The notes: generated by a model not told the origin, from the letters alone. A stretch of DNA of 15,129 bases from Pavlovales sp. CCMP2436 (GCA_026770615.1 MU631486.1:1-15129), one strand, 5' to 3'. Positions 1 through 7,612 are shown, counted from the stretch's first letter. Translations and numbers: made by a program.

Positions 1-131
1 AAAACCTTGAGCAAATACTCATAGTACGAGTCCTCCTCCCCCCCCCTCCCTCCTCCCGTCCTGCTCCCTGCCTGCTTCCCGCTGTGACGAACTGCCCCCC
101 CACTCCTCCCCCCCGCCCCTCTTCATCTTAG
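1..131 (+). other. 3' part of an intron with strong polypyrimidine tract and acceptor
   Basis: From about 31 to 128 the + strand is almost pure C and T, ending in CATCTTAG at 124-131. The next base opens a long GC-rich reading frame that has an in-frame TAG exactly at the junction (129-131), so the coding sequence most simply begins as an exon at 132. The donor lies outside the window. A possible branch-point region is the CTGTGACGAACTG stretch near 81-93. This is inferred from composition only; no transcript is available. Confidence 0.55.
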
Positions 132-875
132 GCGGCGGGAGTGCGTGAGCTCGAAGCGCGCCGCGCCATCGCGGAGGCGGAAGCAGCACGAGCAGAGGCA
201 GAGGCGGCGCGACGCGCCCTCGAAATCGAGCGGCGGCGCTCGCAGAGCGATGCCGCCCGCCGCGACGCTGCGGAGGCGCGCGCGCGCTCGGCCAGCTCGG
301 CGCGCGCCCGCGATGCCGCCGCGCTCGCTGCCGCGCGCGAGCAGGCGAACGCGCTCGTGGGCGCCGCCGCGGCGCACGTTGCCGTCGTCGCCGCCGTGCT
401 CGCGCGCACCCCTTGGCAGCCGCCGGCGCAACTGGTGCAGGTGTCAAGTGCGCGGGACGGGGGCCGGGGGAGCGGAGGCGGCGGGGGCGGCAGAGGCGGC
501 GGGGGCAGCGGGGGCGGCGCTGCCAGCACCGCGCGGCTCACACGAGCGATCCAGCTGCTCGTCGGCGTCGCCGACGCGCGCGCGCACGCCACGTCTGTCC
601 TACGTCACTGGCGACTCGCAACCGTCGTCGCCGCCGCCACGGTCGTGACTGCCGCCGCCGCCACCAAGCTTGATGCGCGCGGGGCCTTGGCCGCGTCTGC
701 CGCGGCGCGCGCCTCGGACGAGCGGGTGAAGGCGCGCGTGCTCTCCGGCTGGGCACTCGAGGCGCTGCGGGCGCGCTCCGAGGACGCGGAGTCCAAGCTG
801 GCGGCGCTGACGGTGCACCTCGACTCGCTCGAGGGCGTGGCGGGGGGCACGCGCGTCCAGCTCGCGCTCAGATGA
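132..875 (+). CDS. Ala/Arg/Glu-rich coiled-coil protein, internal exon (5' partial)
   Basis: This is a long GC-rich open frame read from the splice acceptor at 131. The first 70 or so residues are a charged helix (RELEARRAIAEAEAARAEAE and similar Ala/Glu/Arg heptads), predicted to form a coiled coil. A Gly-rich linker follows at about 465-520. Helical segments with spaced tryptophans come next (RHWRLATVV, SGWALEALRARSEDAESKL), faintly like the Leu/Trp-containing helical repeats of Sfi1-type centrosomal proteins, though I would not assign that family. No catalytic motif is visible. The frame stops with TGA at 873-875, and the same style of sequence continues in another frame just downstream, so the two pieces probably belong to one gene separated by a small intron or an indel near 850-912. 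The longer minus-strand frame here is judged a shadow because the + frame shows heptads. A structural or cytoskeletal role is a guess. Confidence 0.5.
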   Translation, partial: AAGVRELEARRAIAEAEAARAEAEAARRALEIERRRSQSDAARRDAAEARARSASSARARDAAALAAAREQANALVGAAAAHVAVVAAVLARTPWQPPAQLVQVSSARDGGRGSGGGGGGRGGGGSGGGAASTARLTRAIQLLVGVADARAHATSVLRHWRLATVVAAATVVTAAAATKLDARGALAASAAARASDERVKARVLSGWALEALRARSEDAESKLAALTVHLDSLEGVAGGTRVQLALR

Positions 876-912
876 GCGGAGGGGGAGGTCGCGGCGTGCG
901 CGGCCGCCGTAT

Positions 913-1827
913 TTGAGCGCGCGCGGGTGCGCAACGTCGCTGGTCCTCGCCGCGTTTGCGCGCTCGCACGCCCTGCGCCTCACGGCCGCGCTCGATCGCT
1001 GGCGGCGAGCGGCGGTCGCTGCGACGGCCGCGGCGCGCGCGCCCCTCCTCGCAGCTCGCGCGTACGCCCACGAGCGCGGCGCAGCTGCGGCGACGGCGGC
1101 GGAGAGCGAGGAGCTGCTCGAGCGGCAACTCGTAGCCATGCAGGCGCGCAGCAGCGGGTTCCAGCAGCGCCTGGCCGCGAGCGAGCGCGCGGAGCGAGTG
1201 GCCGCAGCGCAGCTTGCGGCGGCGGCTCTGCGCGCAGCCGAGCGCGCGGCCGACAACGAGCAGCAGCAGCACGGCGATGAGGCGGCGTCGCTCTCCGCGC
1301 GCCTCGAGCGAGCGGCGCACGACGCGTTGACGCAGTGCAGGCGTGCAGACCGACTCGAGACGCGGCTCGCCGCAGCCGAGGCAAGCGCCGCCTCGACTGC
1401 GCCCCCCGTAGCGCCGGTGGGCGGAGGCGTCGACGCGGCGGCGGCGGCGCTGCGCGCGCGGGCCGCGCGCGCAGCCACCGAGGCCGCGTCTGCGCGCGAG
1501 GCGCTGCGGCGCTCTCGTGGCGAGGCGGTGGTGCTCAGCGACACAGCCTCGCCAGACGCCTCGCCCGAGCAGCGGCCGGCGTTGCGCTCAGCGCGGCTCG
1601 CGCGCGTGGCGCCCTCGCTTCGAGCCGACGCGCTCACCGAGGCGGCAGAGGCGGCCGCTGGTGTGCGCGCCCACTGCTCCACAGCGCGCAGGCCGCGAGG
1701 GGCGCGCACGGCGCGGCTCGCAGAGGGAGAAAGTCGCAGAGGGAGCTCTTCGCCCGAACGTTCGGGCGAAGAGCTGCCGAGCACCTCAGGACAGCACCAA
1801 GCTGCCGCGCCCGACCCGTCAGCGTAG
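913..1827 (+). CDS. Coiled-coil protein, continuation in a second frame
   Basis: This frame is open upstream of 913 to at least about 860, so the first codon is not a true start; it is read as the continuation of the 132-875 exon after a frame change. It encodes SLVLAAFARSHALRLTAALD followed by RWRRAAVAA, then a coiled coil (ESEELLERQLVAMQARS, QQRLAASERAER), a Q-rich patch, further Ala-rich helix, and a Ser/Pro/Arg-rich tail. It ends at TAG 1825-1827. No GT-AG pair joining the two frames is obvious. Either a short intron of length 1 modulo 3 or an indel would reconcile them. The tail contains the perfect palindrome at 1744-1775. After the stop the same frame stays open to 2091 with similar composition, so the stop could be a nonsense change or lie inside an intron. 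Function unknown. Confidence 0.45.
   Translation: MSARGCATSLVLAAFARSHALRLTAALDRWRRAAVAATAAARAPLLAARAYAHERGAAAATAAESEELLERQLVAMQARSSGFQQRLAASERAERVAAAQLAAAALRAAERAADNEQQQHGDEAASLSARLERAAHDALTQCRRADRLETRLAAAEASAASTAPPVAPVGGGVDAAAAALRARAARAATEAASAREALRRSRGEAVVLSDTASPDASPEQRPALRSARLARVAPSLRADALTEAAEAAAGVRAHCSTARRPRGARTARLAEGESRRGSSSPERSGEELPSTSGQHQAAAPDPSA
1744..1775. repeat. Perfect 32-bp palindrome inside coding sequence
   Basis: The two halves are exactly complementary over 16 bp with no spacer, centred between 1759 and 1760 (core CGAACGTTCG). In the + reading frame it encodes a Ser-Pro-Glu-Arg-Ser-Gly-Glu-Glu stretch. As RNA or single-stranded DNA it could form a hairpin. A perfect, spacerless palindrome this long is unlikely by chance. 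Confidence 0.9.
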
Positions 1828-2091
1828 GCCGCGGCGCTGGCCGAGCAGCCGGGCGCAGACCCACCTCAAGTGCAGCGCGCAGGCCCGGGCGCAGGCGCAG
1901 ACCCGCAGCGCTCGCTGCCCGAGACTCCGCCCCAGCGACGCGTCACGGGCGTGGGGCTACCCGGCGCGCAAAGCGGCGGGCGCGGCCCGTTTCGCCGTGT
2001 CGCGTGGGAAGCGGCCGCCACGCCTGATGGCTCGCCGTCCGCTCAGGGGCAGCGCCGCTCTACGCCAGCCCCTATCAGCCCTCGCGCATAG
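1828..2091 (+). other. GC-rich open continuation after the stop, uncertain coding
   Basis: The frame of 913-1827 remains open after its TAG until a second TAG at 2089-2091. It would encode a Pro/Gly/Ala/Arg-rich, low-complexity stretch including LPETPPQRRVTGVGLPG. This may be the true C-terminus beyond a disabled stop, a separate exon, or GC-rich 3' flank. GC-rich sequence continues to about 2200 and then drops sharply before the TIR element. Confidence 0.25.
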
Positions 2092-2247
2092 CCCGCGAGT
2101 GCAGTGGGCTCGCTCCAAGCGCACGGCGCATCGGGCGGGGGCATCGCCTTGCGCCCGGCTGGCTCGCGGCAGTGCGGGTGAGCCTGTCGCGATACTTTGC
2201 CCAGCGTTACGTAGCATGAGTGAAGCTAGTACATAGTAACATAGTAA

Positions 2248-2895
2248 TCACGGCTAGACCCCTGAGCCTATTCAATAGGTTTTCAAACCTATTCAATAGG
2301 ATGGGTTCGGCACGCTGTAGTCGACGAACCGCGCAGCGGGGACCTAAGGTCATCGCACATCACCATGGACAGAAAGACATCCATGAAAATATCGAGGAAT
2401 CAATCAGAGTGACGATGCAGCCTCCCGTTGGTCCGTTATGATCTCTTGAAATCACTAAACAAAATCCCAGAAATTTAAGCATGGAGGCCAAGTTTTGGGC
2501 ATGTGGGCGCGCGTGCCAATAGCTTGCCAGTGCGTCGACGTGGACCTGCTCTAAGAGGAGGGGGGCTCGGCGTGGTGTGTGGGGTAGCCTAGACACCCCC
2601 AGGTGTGTTTGGCGCACCCCTGGTGCAGCCCAGAGCGCCTTCTGACCACGCACCTATTGGTACCACCCTGAGAATTTTCTATTGGATAGGAATCTTTATT
2701 TATTAAATTCGGTATTTAATTAGTCGTTTAATTAGTTATTGGAGAGGTTCTGATGGGCCGAGGCTTTTTATTTGCCTCTTGAGACCCTACCTTTTAAGGC
2801 TCAGCTCCGGAGCACGAAATAGAGACCAATGGCAGCAGTGCGCACCCATCCGATTGCATAGGTTTGGATAGGATCCGTCTCAGGGGTCTAGCCGT
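2248..2895. mobile_element. Non-coding DNA-transposon derivative with TIRs and 8-bp target duplication
   Basis: The 17-bp sequence ACGGCTAGACCCCTGAG at 2250-2266 recurs as its exact reverse complement at 2879-2895. Inside it, a 26-nt block at 2284-2309 matches the reverse complement of 2841-2866 with three differences, so the inverted termini extend about 60 bp. CATAGTAA flanks both sides (2240-2247 and 2896-2903), as expected for an 8-bp target-site duplication; the left side carries it twice in tandem (2232-2247). No transposase frame is present, so this is a MITE-like derivative. An 8-bp duplication suits hAT- or P-like elements and long TIRs suit Mutator-like ones, so I do not assign a superfamily. 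The interior is partly AT-rich (2680-2740). Confidence 0.75.
2267..2300. repeat. Sub-terminal inverted repeat, 16-bp arms
   Basis: CCTATTCAATAGG occurs twice (2267-2279 and 2288-2300). With the T and A flanks it forms two 16-bp arms around a 2-nt loop with one mismatched pair. It sits just inside the left terminus of the TIR element. The right terminus keeps only the distal half, so the left end appears to have gained a copy. Confidence 0.8.
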
Positions 2896-3635
2896 CATAG
2901 TAAATTACGCGCTGGGAAATGCCATAGTTTGTTGAAAGCCCCTTTGAGTTTATGTACCAGTCGATGTATGTGGCCGGGGCCCCGCTCGAGGGTGCTCACT
3001 GCTCGGGTACGTTCAGTAACTAACGTGAAAATGCACAAAATAACTGCCACCGCTGCACTTACGCTGATTTCATCAATTGCGAGCTCACGTTAGAGCCCCA
3101 ACTTTGTACCCCCTCGACCACCGGCCGCCTTGCTACAATTCTCGTGTTTCTGCGCAATAAATGCACCCGGGCAGGCAGGTTGTCTCAGAGAGCGCGTCCG
3201 CGTTGTGCGCACACCCCCTTAGATTCCCTCTACGGGGGGTTGCAACGCGAGATAGCGCAGTCAGAAGCAGCCGCACACCAGGTCCCTCGATTGTCAGAGC
3301 GCCCCCCCCAAAAAAAGGAAAGCCCAAAAAAGAGGACGGCCGCCGCGACGGCGCCCGGCCGCTCCGCCAGCACCCGCTCCTCATGGGCGAAAGTACGGAA
3401 GTGAGCTGGAGACGGCCACGTCGCGAGGCGTGGTCGCGCCGCTACAGGCGCAACGCCGCGTTGCAAAACGCAGAAAGGGGGCACTTGCAAAGATGTCTCC
3501 CGCCCGTCCGTCTTCACGGAGGGATATTCAGCGGTAGGGACGGTATCCGTGTGATCTGCTTAAGTCCCTTGATCCGAGTGTTTCTCAACGCTTGGGTCCG
3601 GTGGAGACCTGTCAGGTGACGGACGTTAATCTATC
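2896..3635. other. Intergenic stretch, no convincing gene
   Basis: Mixed composition. A 9-bp inverted pair, CTAACGTGA at 3020-3028 and TCACGTTAG at 3085-3093, is present, as is a hairpin-like ACCCCC...GGGGGGT pair near 3211-3240. Open frames of 80-150 codons occur on both strands at 3133-3619, but they overlap each other, are Arg/Pro-rich and show no domain, so none is called. Confidence 0.5.
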
Positions 3636-3652
3636 CTGGTGAACCTATGAAA
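3636..3652. repeat. Dispersed 17-bp sequence, copy 1 (second copy 14012-14028)
   Basis: CTGGTGAACCTATGAAA occurs identically at 3636-3652 and 14012-14028. Beyond each copy lies a C/G-rich block with CCGGCGG at a similar distance, suggesting two diverged copies of one dispersed repeat of roughly 70 bp or more. Confidence 0.5.
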
Positions 3653-3748
3653 GCAAAGTTTTTATGAGACAGAAGCTCAATGGCCTTTAATTCCCGGCGG
3701 CAGCGGCCCCCGCGGTACCAACAATGGCTCAAACTTACATACTGACTC

Positions 3749-4130
3749 CCAAACTAGAATCAATAGGTAAGCAACAATCCAGTTTATTGGAATCACTCAG
3801 TTCAAAAATAACCTGCAAACACCAAATTAGATCCGTAGGTCAAACCCAAACTAGATACATAAGTAAACACCAACCAGATTGCTAGAGTTTGCATAATCCC
3901 AATTTGGATCACAAACTGGTTTTTTTAATACCCCATCTACCCGCCATCCATTTTAAGCTTTTTTTTTGTATCCCGATTTGGATCATAAACTGGATTCTTA
4001 AAAATAGCACACTCAGTTCAAAAATAGCACCATCAGTTTAAATTTAGCAAAGCAAAATCCCAATTTGGATCACAAACTGGTTTCTTTAACACATCCACCT
4101 CCCTGCCGTCCATTTTCCAGCTTTTCTTGC
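3749..4130. repeat. Cluster of degenerate AT-rich direct repeats
   Basis: Several direct repeats are interleaved. CCAAAYTAGA units start at 3749, 3822 and 3846. CACTCAGTTCAAAAATA is identical at 3794-3810 and 4010-4026. A unit of about 75 bp beginning AATCCCAATTTGGATCACAA lies at 3895-3968 and 4056-4130, with a shorter relative at 3970-3999. The long units share the order: AATTTGGATCA box, AAACTGG, T-run, then a C-rich GCCRTCCATTTT segment. This looks like decayed tandem or nested repeats with no coding capacity. Confidence 0.7.
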
Positions 4131-4614
4131 TTATGATACTGATAGAAAATACGTGAACCAGCCCCGGGCCGCAGGCTCCTCCACCGAACCATGGAACTTC
4201 ACTGCGCAGGCCCACCACACCCACCAACACACACCAACTCTCACAGGAGCCCCAGTACCACCCACAAGAGGCTGCCCATGGACACAAGAAGCACCAAGAA
4301 CTAGGAACACACGAGGAGGGAAACCGCGCAAACAGCCAGCACACGCCATAACCACACTCATGCGCTCACCCAGAATGGCAGGCACAGAACAAATACCAAT
4401 TTGAGTCATAAACAGCGACGTCACTATTCACTTTCGAGGAACCCAAGCTCGCACACACCACCAGCAGACCTAATGATGTATAGTTTGTTGAGAAAAGAAA
4501 GTTTATTCAGCTAAGAGGAGGATTATTGAGTCACCCTGTCCGGCCGGATAGAGACCCCTCGTTGAGAATCGTGGCCGGGGGAAGGAGATAGCAGCCGCCC
4601 CCGTGAAAAGGGGC
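4131..4614. other. Intergenic stretch, nothing assigned
   Basis: A C/A-rich segment (4150-4400) gives short open frames on both strands that are rich in Pro, Thr and His and resemble no family. The remainder is AT-rich with no recognisable RNA gene or element. A weak further relative of the upstream repeat (CCAATTTGAGTCATAAAC) occurs near 4396-4413. Confidence 0.4.
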
Positions 4615-4615
4615 T

Positions 4616-4660
4616 GGTTCGGCGAGCTGTGCACGCAGCGCGCGTCATTCCAATTTTATA
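4616..4660. repeat. Dispersed repeat copy A (copy B at 14076-14119)
   Basis: About 45 bp here align with 14076-14119: both have GGTT, GGCGAGCTG, GCA, CGTCATT and AATTTTATA in the same order with scattered substitutions. On the minus strand this segment runs directly downstream of the stop codon at 4656-4658, so it could be the 3' UTR of a multicopy gene or the end of a mobile element. Confidence 0.5.
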
Positions 4661-4944
4661 CCTTGAGCTTGACCTCGTCGGCCGCCGCCGCGTCGGCGGG
4701 CTTGGCGTGCTGCGCCTTCTCGCGCTCCTTCTCCTTCTCCCTAGCCTCCTTGATGTCCTTGTAGCACTTGGCGAGCTCCTTGGTCAGCTCCTCGGCGCGC
4801 TTCTCCTCGCGCGCCTCGGCCGTGTCGGCGGCGGCGACGGCGCGCAGCGCGGCGAGTTCGGCATCGAGCACAGTGTAGAGTTCATCACTCCCACCGAGTC
4901 CGATAGGGTACCAGACAGAGCCAGAAGTAGGGTCCCGACATAGC
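4656..4944 (-). CDS. C-terminal exon of a coiled-coil protein (5' partial)
   Basis: Reading the minus strand from a plausible acceptor CTCCCGTAG ending at 4945, the frame gives RDPTSGSVWYPIGLGG, then SDELYTVLDAELAALRAV, then a charged helix (REEKRAEELTKELAKCYKDI, EAREKEKEREKAQ), and ends EVKLKV before TAA at 4656-4658. The helix is predicted to form a coiled coil and the end is Lys-rich. No family recognised. The open frame extends slightly beyond the proposed acceptor, so the boundary is approximate. Upstream on the minus strand lies a tandem duplication (4972-5220) that would fall in the intron or flank. Upstream exons are not found in the window, so this may be a gene remnant. The tail after the stop matches a repeat seen again at 14 kb. 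Confidence 0.4.
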
Positions 4945-4971
4945 CTACGGGAGATCCCAGTGGAAGGTGAT

Positions 4972-5220
4972 CTTTAATGAGGGGGGGGTTACCCACTTTA
5001 TTGTGAATGAGTTAATTTAGTTTTGAAATTCCTTCTTTGTGTGATACGGGGCGGATGAGCTGAGAGCGCTCTTCAGCGAGCAAGGCACGAGCTTTAATAT
5101 TAAGGGGGGGGAGGGGGGGGGGTACTTACGTTATTATGAATGAAATCATTGAGACGTGATTTTTTTTGGGTGTGATAAGGTGGCGGATGACTTGAGAGCG
5201 CTCTTCAGAGAGCACTTTTG
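4972..5220. repeat. Diverged tandem duplication, two units of about 120-130 bp
   Basis: Two units follow each other. Each begins CTTTAAT (4972 and 5092), then has a long G-run, a TTATTRTGAATGA box, a T-rich stretch, TGTGATA, GGCGGATGA, and the palindrome-containing GAGAGCGCTCTTCA (5062-5075 and 5194-5207). The offset grows from 120 to 132 bp, showing indels since duplication. The 10-bp palindrome AGAGCGCTCT is conserved in both. Confidence 0.75.
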
Positions 5221-5285
5221 TTTAATGATAGTCAATTTTACGTTTCCTGACTATCAGCCCAAAGGCGAAAGGGCATGAGCACGAT

Positions 5286-5380
5286 ACGAGCTCTTGTTTC
5301 TTTTTGAAAACTACGGCTAAATAGGAAGACAGGCAGCAGCAGTCAGCGAGTCCAGTGTGTGGACGAGCTCTTGTTTCTTT
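5286..5380. repeat. Short direct repeat pair before the HNH gene
   Basis: ACGAGCTCTTGTTTCTTT is identical at 5286-5303 and 5363-5380, 77 bp apart. It lies in the 5' flank of the gene starting near 5438. It may be a duplicated promoter piece or a trace of insertion; the sequence alone does not decide. Confidence 0.7.
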
Positions 5381-5503
5381 GGTGTTTTCACAATAAGTGG
5401 CGTAGTAACTAGCGAGCGGCGCCGCAATTTCAACGCTATGCATGCACGTGCGCACCTTCCCGCGCAACCCCTGCGCAACGCCGTCTCGCTGCTGATGGAG
5501 GGC

Positions 5504-5863
5504 GCCCCGCCCAACGCCTTCTCGCAGAAGATGGAGAGGCCGCGCGTCAAGCGCCCTGCCGAGCGCGCTGCTGCCACTGAAGACGACGCGTCGGCCCCGC
5601 CCAACGCCTTCTCGCTGATGATGGAGAAGCCGCGCGTCAAGCGCCCTGCCGAGCGCGCTGCTGCCACTGAAGACGACGCGTCGGCCCCGCCCAACGCCTT
5701 CTCGCTGATGATGGAAAAGCCGCGCGTCAAGCGCCCTGCCGAGCGCGCTGCTGCCACTGAAGACGACGCGTCAGCCCCGCCCAACGCCTTCTCGCTGATG
5801 ATGGAGAAGCCGCGCGTCAAGCGCCCTGCCGAGCGCGCTGCTGCCACTGAAGACGACGCACTG
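5504..5863 (+). repeat. Four tandem 90-bp coding repeats
   Basis: Units start at 5504, 5594, 5684 and 5774 and are nearly identical. The first differs most (CAGAAGATGGAGAGG where the others read CTGATGATGGARAAG). The length is a multiple of three, so each adds 30 residues: an NAFS-x-MM motif, a basic PRVKRP patch and an acidic TEDDAS end. The near identity points to recent expansion or homogenisation. Confidence 0.95.
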
Positions 5864-5873
5864 AAGACGACGC
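5846..5873 (+). repeat. 14-bp tandem duplication that breaks the frame
   Basis: ACTGAAGACGACGC occurs twice back to back (5846-5859 and 5860-5873). In the repeat units this sequence occurs once, followed by GTCGGCC. Because 14 is not a multiple of three, the duplication alone accounts for the offset between the repeat frame and the HNH frame starting at 5881. Confidence 0.9.
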
Positions 5874-6977
5874 GTCGGCCATGCTCTCGCGGATCCTCGA
5901 GGACTACAGCCTGCCGTCCGTCGAGCTCCAGAAGGGCCGCATCGGTCAGCACAAGACGAAGGTCCCCGAGGAGGAGCTCACGCGCGTGCAGAAGATGCAG
6001 CGGATGCGCAATAAGTCCAGGTCAGAGAAGAGGCGGGAGGGCGGCTTATGGGACCCCAACGTGGACGGGGGCGGCATCCTGCAGAGTGGCACCGCGATCC
6101 GCTGCTACACGCTCGGCCACATCGGTAACCACAAAGGCGCCGACGGCAAGTACCTCGGCGTCGCTGATCTGCCGTGGCTCGTGAAGATGCTCAACGCCCT
6201 CAAGGACACCGATGGCTACCCGTGCTGCAGCATCTCCGGCATGCGCTTCACCTGGAACAGCGATGGCGAGTGGCCCTTCTCGCTCAACCGCATCGATAAC
6301 AAGGACCCTAGTCACGGCGAGGACAACGTGGAGGTGATTTCTGCGCGCTGCAACGCGGTGGAGCGGGAGTCCCACGGCGCGATGAACCTGCGCACGTCCT
6401 TCACGGACATGTTCAAGAAGATGCTACCCGAGTTCACCGAGCCGACCCTCGAGCTCGCTGCGAAGCGCCTCAACGACGAGGAGAACGTCATCGCGCGCGT
6501 CCAAGAGATCTTCACGGGCGGCAGCCTCAAGGGCCGCAAGCGCATCTTCGCTAACATCGCCCAGGCTGCGGATGACGACGCGAAGCGCAATAGCTGGAGC
6601 GCGCACATCAAGGCGTTCAAGGACCTCTTCGGCGGTACAACGGGCTGCTCTGCTGCGAGCTCCAGAAGAAGTTCATCACGCAGCGCGGCCGATGCGCGTA
6701 TACCGGTATCCTGCTGAACGGCAGTCTCACCTCGCCCTTCTGCGTGTCCCTCGAGCGCCTCAACAACGAGATCTGCCACTTCCCCCTCAAGCTGGATAAG
6801 CTCGGCAAGCCCACCGTCGACTTCACCAATGTCGTCTGGATCGTGCGCCTCATCCAGGTGTCGAGCAGCTGGTCCCGCCGCATCGCGCTGACCGCCCTCC
6901 TCTCCTCGCCGACCCTCGAGCGTACCCGCGAGCAAGAGAAGCTGATCATGGACGCACTCAGCGCCGCCGTGGCGTAA

Positions 6978-7435
6978 GCGTGTCCCTCGTGACGCCACCG
7001 CACGGAGGGGCACCCGCTGAGCGGCCCAGAACTCGACCGCGCACCATCAGCCGAACAACTCCTCCTTGCCCCAGATGAAGGCCAAGCGGCAACTCTTCTG
7101 CTCTTGCTTGCTGCTCTCAGTCTCTGGCGACAGCTGGCTCGACCGTGTCGGTGAGGTCCTGCCCTGCACATGAATGATTTCCAATTGAATCCCGCGCTGT
7201 TGTGGCTTATGCGCCATCCGCCACCAACATTTGACTCGGGCTGTCTGGAGATGGCACCTTGAGCATATACCACTATACTTAGACTCTAATTCGTTTATTA
7301 TTACTTAGCGGCTCAGCAGTTTTCAATTAAGGTCTGGGTCTGGGAGCTTCGAGCGCGAGGTCAGCTAGGCGTGGCGAGAGCAGCGGGCGGAGCGCCGCTT
7401 GCCCCTATTATGATGTTAGAAGTAGAATAAGTGTG
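6978..7435. other. 3' flank of the HNH gene, no gene seen
   Basis: GC-rich at first, becoming mixed by 7270. No domain-bearing open frame is present. A minus-strand frame spanning 6617-7273 is the antisense shadow of the HNH coding region. No clear polyadenylation signal is identified. Confidence 0.4.
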
Positions 7436-7612
7436 GTTGGTTTTAGTTGTTGTAGTAGTAGAAGAAGTAGAACAAGTAGGAGTACTAGGAGCAGTAGAAG
7501 TAGAGGAGTAGTAGAAGTAGCAGCAATAGTAGAAATAATAGCAGTAGTACAAGTAAAAGAAGTTGTAGAAGTAGAATTAGTAGTACTAGTAGTACTAGTA
7601 GCAGCAGAAGTA
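7436..7612 (+). repeat. Degenerate trinucleotide (AGT/AGA/AGC) repeat tract
   Basis: For about 175 bp the + strand follows a three-base rhythm made of GTA, GAA, GCA and AGT variants, with small palindromic patches such as TAGTACTAGTAGTACTAGTA near 7581-7600. Open frames in this tract on either strand are repeat artefacts (runs of Ser/Arg/Val or Thr/Tyr/Leu). Confidence 0.85.

Larger units (their letters stand above)
5438..6977 (+). pseudogene. Repeat-containing protein with two HNH-like nuclease domains, two frame breaks
   Basis: From ATG 5438 a frame encodes a short leader and four 30-residue repeats (APPNAFSLMMEKPRVKRP core). A 14-bp duplication at 5846-5873 moves the rest to another frame, which has its own ATG at 5881. 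That frame carries an HNH-like domain at about its residues 112-162: YPCCSISGMRF, then SLNRIDN, H145, DN at 148-149 and CN at 157-158, the usual order of Cys pair, catalytic-region Asn/Asp, His and Asn. Near 6631-6645 the frame shifts again by one base and continues as GRCAYTGILL, SLERLNN, TNVVWIV and WSRR, a second, more degenerate HNH-like domain, to TAA 6975-6977. HNH proteins cut DNA with a bound metal; this domain pairing is familiar from algal and large-virus HNH families. It is most likely a recently broken gene, or a gene with assembly errors. Translation from 5881 alone remains possible. Confidence 0.65.

Noticed and set aside
441..526. Possible GT-AG intron around the Gly-rich stretch of the first coiled-coil exon
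   Set aside because: Removing 86 bp would put the downstream helical sequence out of frame, whereas it is in frame without splicing.
600..1784. A 394-codon open frame on the minus strand opposite the coiled-coil gene
   Set aside because: It is Ser/Ala/Arg low-complexity without any domain, while the + frame shows heptads and spaced Trp. Long antisense frames are expected in very GC-rich coding DNA.
3161..3619. 152-codon + strand ORF
   Set aside because: Arg/Pro-rich with no domain, overlapping frames of similar length on the other strand, and lying in repeat-bearing spacer DNA.
5504..5863. 90-bp direct repeats as a CRISPR-like array
   Set aside because: The whole unit repeats with no unique spacers, and the repeats are in frame and coding.
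5317..5952. Minus-strand ORF through the 90-bp repeats
   Set aside because: It exists only because 90 is a multiple of three and the repeats lack stops on that strand. The + frame joins to the HNH domains.
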